A stretch of 7,201 nucleotides of DNA, taken from positions 1 to 7,201 of the forward strand of contig JAEORG010000216.1 in NCBI GenBank assembly GCA_016841005.1. Reading direction: 5' to 3'. The stretch is from Candidatus Thorarchaeota archaeon (GTDB taxonomy: Archaea; Asgardarchaeota; Thorarchaeia; Thorarchaeales; Thorarchaeaceae). A program made the translations under genes and the position numbers. The notes under the pieces were generated by a model. The model was not told the DNA's origin, searched no databases, and worked only from the letters and a program-made list of their open reading frames with translations. Below, one piece after another: positions 5,522 through 7,201 of this stretch (the first letter of the stretch is position 1; each line of letters starts with the position of its first letter).

Positions 5522-7201
5522 TCACGAATCAAGCTGACTGAAGAGTTTCTCTAGATTCTCAGCCTTCTCATAAAACCCATATTTTCTCCACGCGTTTACA
5601 CTTAATCGCAAGATTTCCATAGCCTGCTCATGATATCGAGGATTGCCCAAGCGTTCCCAGCTCTTTGTTAAAATACCAATGAGAGGAGTTGCTGTCATAG
5701 CAACCTCGTAATCGTATTTCTTTGGATCTTGGATTGCAACTCGATTTAGGGCTGTGACTATTTTGACAGCATTTCTCAAATCTGTTTCACTAAACATGTC
5801 AGAAGCAAAAAGAGCATTGGAAGTTGTAGCGACAATGTCGTCTCTACAAACAACACCGTGAGCGATGAACCACTCTTGAACTTCAAGTGACCTCAACACG
5901 CATTCGGAGAATATTGACTTTTGAATTTCTGTCGAGAGAAGACTATGTGCAACGGATGCAAGAGTTGTGAGAATATTACCCATATTCGTTGCATATGCAA
6001 ATGGAGCGCTTTCTCGATTCGCTTCTATTACCTCAAGATTAAGAGATTTCATCATTAAATGTACGAGGAGAACCTCTTCATCACAAAAGGCTCCATCTCT
6101 TGTGAGAATTGAGCCTAGTGCATTAGTGACAACAGAGATTGAGAAGCGTACAGCACTCTTGCCCCATTCCTTACTTGTAATCTCAAGAATATCAACAAGA
6201 AACTCTCCAATTTTCAGGAGATGCTCTTCTCGTTCTTTTCCTGTTGAGAGATAATAATACTCTGCACAAGCAACACCTAGGCTTTGAAATACGCTATCGA
6301 TAGTGTGTGCAAACAGTGGGAAGTCAGAAGTTAGAAGTCTCCTGAAATAATCCCAATACATCCGTAGAACCTCTTCAAGAACTTCCTTTCTCTCGCTTAT
6401 TGTAAGAACAGGGGACTCAGCTAATGCGGTGAGAAGTGTAATGTAGTGCTGAAGCTGGAGAGACCCTTGTAATGCAAGATCTTTAGCTCCTTCTACTCTA
6501 CGTATTCTCTCAACAAATCCTTTCTTCAGCACGTTTCTGATTCGCTCAAGGATACTTTCAATCCGACCCTTATAGAATCCAAGGGTGTCCTTGAAATCAT
6601 CGTAGTTAGAAACAGAGTAGAGTTTGTCAAAGATTGCATCACGGTCAACAATCGAGAAGACATATGCTCTTGCAATATCAGAACGTCCCTTGAGATATTC
6701 AGCAAGAGCTTTTGAAAAATCGGGAATCAATGAGATTCGAGTGTCCATGAATAGGAAGGAATAGAGCAGATCAGTTCTGGTATCACCAAATTGGAAGGCC
6801 TCTGCTGCAATCCGCAATGCTTCTGTATACTCTGCACCACGTATATCTCCATTCAGTAGGCCAACAATTTTCCTTGCCAACTCTGCGAATGGTTCATCTG
6901 TCTTTAATCTGGATGCAATGTTCTGCAGGTCGTCGATAGATGGAGCTGCAGTGTTTATCATAGACCGGGCAAGTTGGCCCATCTTGATTGCAAATATCCG
7001 CCCTGCATCAAAGTCCAAGTCAATACTAGCTGCACATGCACGGTCATATTCTCCAGCTAATGCAAAATCCATAGCATTCTCAAGCGATGTGTCTGTTCGT
7101 GTCTTCATTGCGACCCATCTGGGTTCTAGATTAGATGAACTAAGCCTCTGTTCGAGTAGCTGAATTTCTTCCTTAAGATTGGGATTGTTATCAATTGCAT
7201 C
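5522..7201 (-). CDS. Alpha-helical TPR-like repeat protein (5' end outside the window)
   Basis: The frame is open from the right edge: 31 further codons without a stop precede the ATG at 7108 and read as plausible helical sequence (for example LKEEIQLLEQRL). That ATG has no Shine-Dalgarno match upstream, so it is probably an internal methionine and the gene begins beyond 7201. About 559 residues are visible. Numbered from that Met, the segment SLENAMDFALAGEYDRACA (8-26) and the final pair of helices (AMEILRLSVNAW... YEKAENLEKLF) look like tetratricopeptide-type helix hairpins. The region between is also almost all amphipathic helices with no long beta or Gly-rich stretch, suggesting an alpha-solenoid. 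There are no membrane segments, signal peptide or catalytic motifs in the visible part, so a cytosolic scaffold or protein-interaction role is inferred. The missing N-terminal part could carry an effector domain. It converges on the acidic surface-protein gene with a 59-bp gap. Confidence 0.8.
   Translation of the reverse strand, partial: DAIDNNPNLKEEIQLLEQRLSSSNLEPRWVAMKTRTDTSLENAMDFALAGEYDRACAASIDLDFDAGRIFAIKMGQLARSMINTAAPSIDDLQNIASRLKTDEPFAELARKIVGLLNGDIRGAEYTEALRIAAEAFQFGDTRTDLLYSFLFMDTRISLIPDFSKALAEYLKGRSDIARAYVFSIVDRDAIFDKLYSVSNYDDFKDTLGFYKGRIESILERIRNVLKKGFVERIRRVEGAKDLALQGSLQLQHYITLLTALAESPVLTISERKEVLEEVLRMYWDYFRRLLTSDFPLFAHTIDSVFQSLGVACAEYYYLSTGKEREEHLLKIGEFLVDILEITSKEWGKSAVRFSISVVTNALGSILTRDGAFCDEEVLLVHLMMKSLNLEVIEANRESAPFAYATNMGNILTTLASVAHSLLSTEIQKSIFSECVLRSLEVQEWFIAHGVVCRDDIVATTSNALFASDMFSETDLRNAVKIVTALNRVAIQDPKKYDYEVAMTATPLIGILTKSWERLGNPRYHEQAMEILRLSVNAWRKYGFYEKAENLEKLFSQLDS

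Noticed and set aside
7112..7123. ACCCA-TC-TGGGT inverted repeat near the right edge as a possible operator
   Set aside because: The frame is open through it, so it lies inside the helical-repeat coding region and is most likely fortuitous.

Overview
The window looks like chromosomal DNA of an archaeon. It is moderately AT-rich, has TATA-like boxes about 45 bp or less upstream of several start codons, and has Shine-Dalgarno matches of the GGAGGTGAT type. Two genes encode secreted proteins with an N-terminal signal peptide, many N-x-S/T sequons and a single C-terminal membrane helix ending in a basic tail, a common design for archaeal surface proteins. An Asgard-type or related mesophilic archaeon is possible, but no lineage marker is present and I hold that assignment weakly.

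Layout. (1) Positions 2-697 (+): the C-terminal part of an Eis-like N-acetyltransferase, cut by the left edge. (2) 783-2705 (+): a 640-residue secreted, membrane-anchored beta-propeller protein. (3) 3037-2774 (-): an 87-residue all-beta small protein, convergent with gene 2. (4) 3153-4244 (+): a 363-residue cytosolic AttH/CrtC-type lipocalin-like protein, divergent from gene 3 across a 115-bp promoter region with two inverted repeats. (5) 4407-5462 (+): an acidic surface protein with a calcium-loop-like motif and a C-terminal anchor, preceded by its own TATATATA box. (6) 7201-5522 (-): a long alpha-helical, TPR-like repeat protein, convergent with gene 5 and still open at the right edge. A perfect 12-bp stem-loop lies in the 59-bp gap between genes 5 and 6.

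How the genes relate. Most are separated by their own promoter- or terminator-like signals, so this reads as a row of single-gene units rather than one operon or pathway. The only pair whose arrangement suggests shared control is the divergent small beta protein and lipocalin-like protein. I see no tRNA, rRNA, CRISPR array, insertion sequence, integrase or toxin/defence cassette. I found no convincing new multi-gene system; the points of interest are the divergent control region, the surface proteins and the strong intergenic hairpin.
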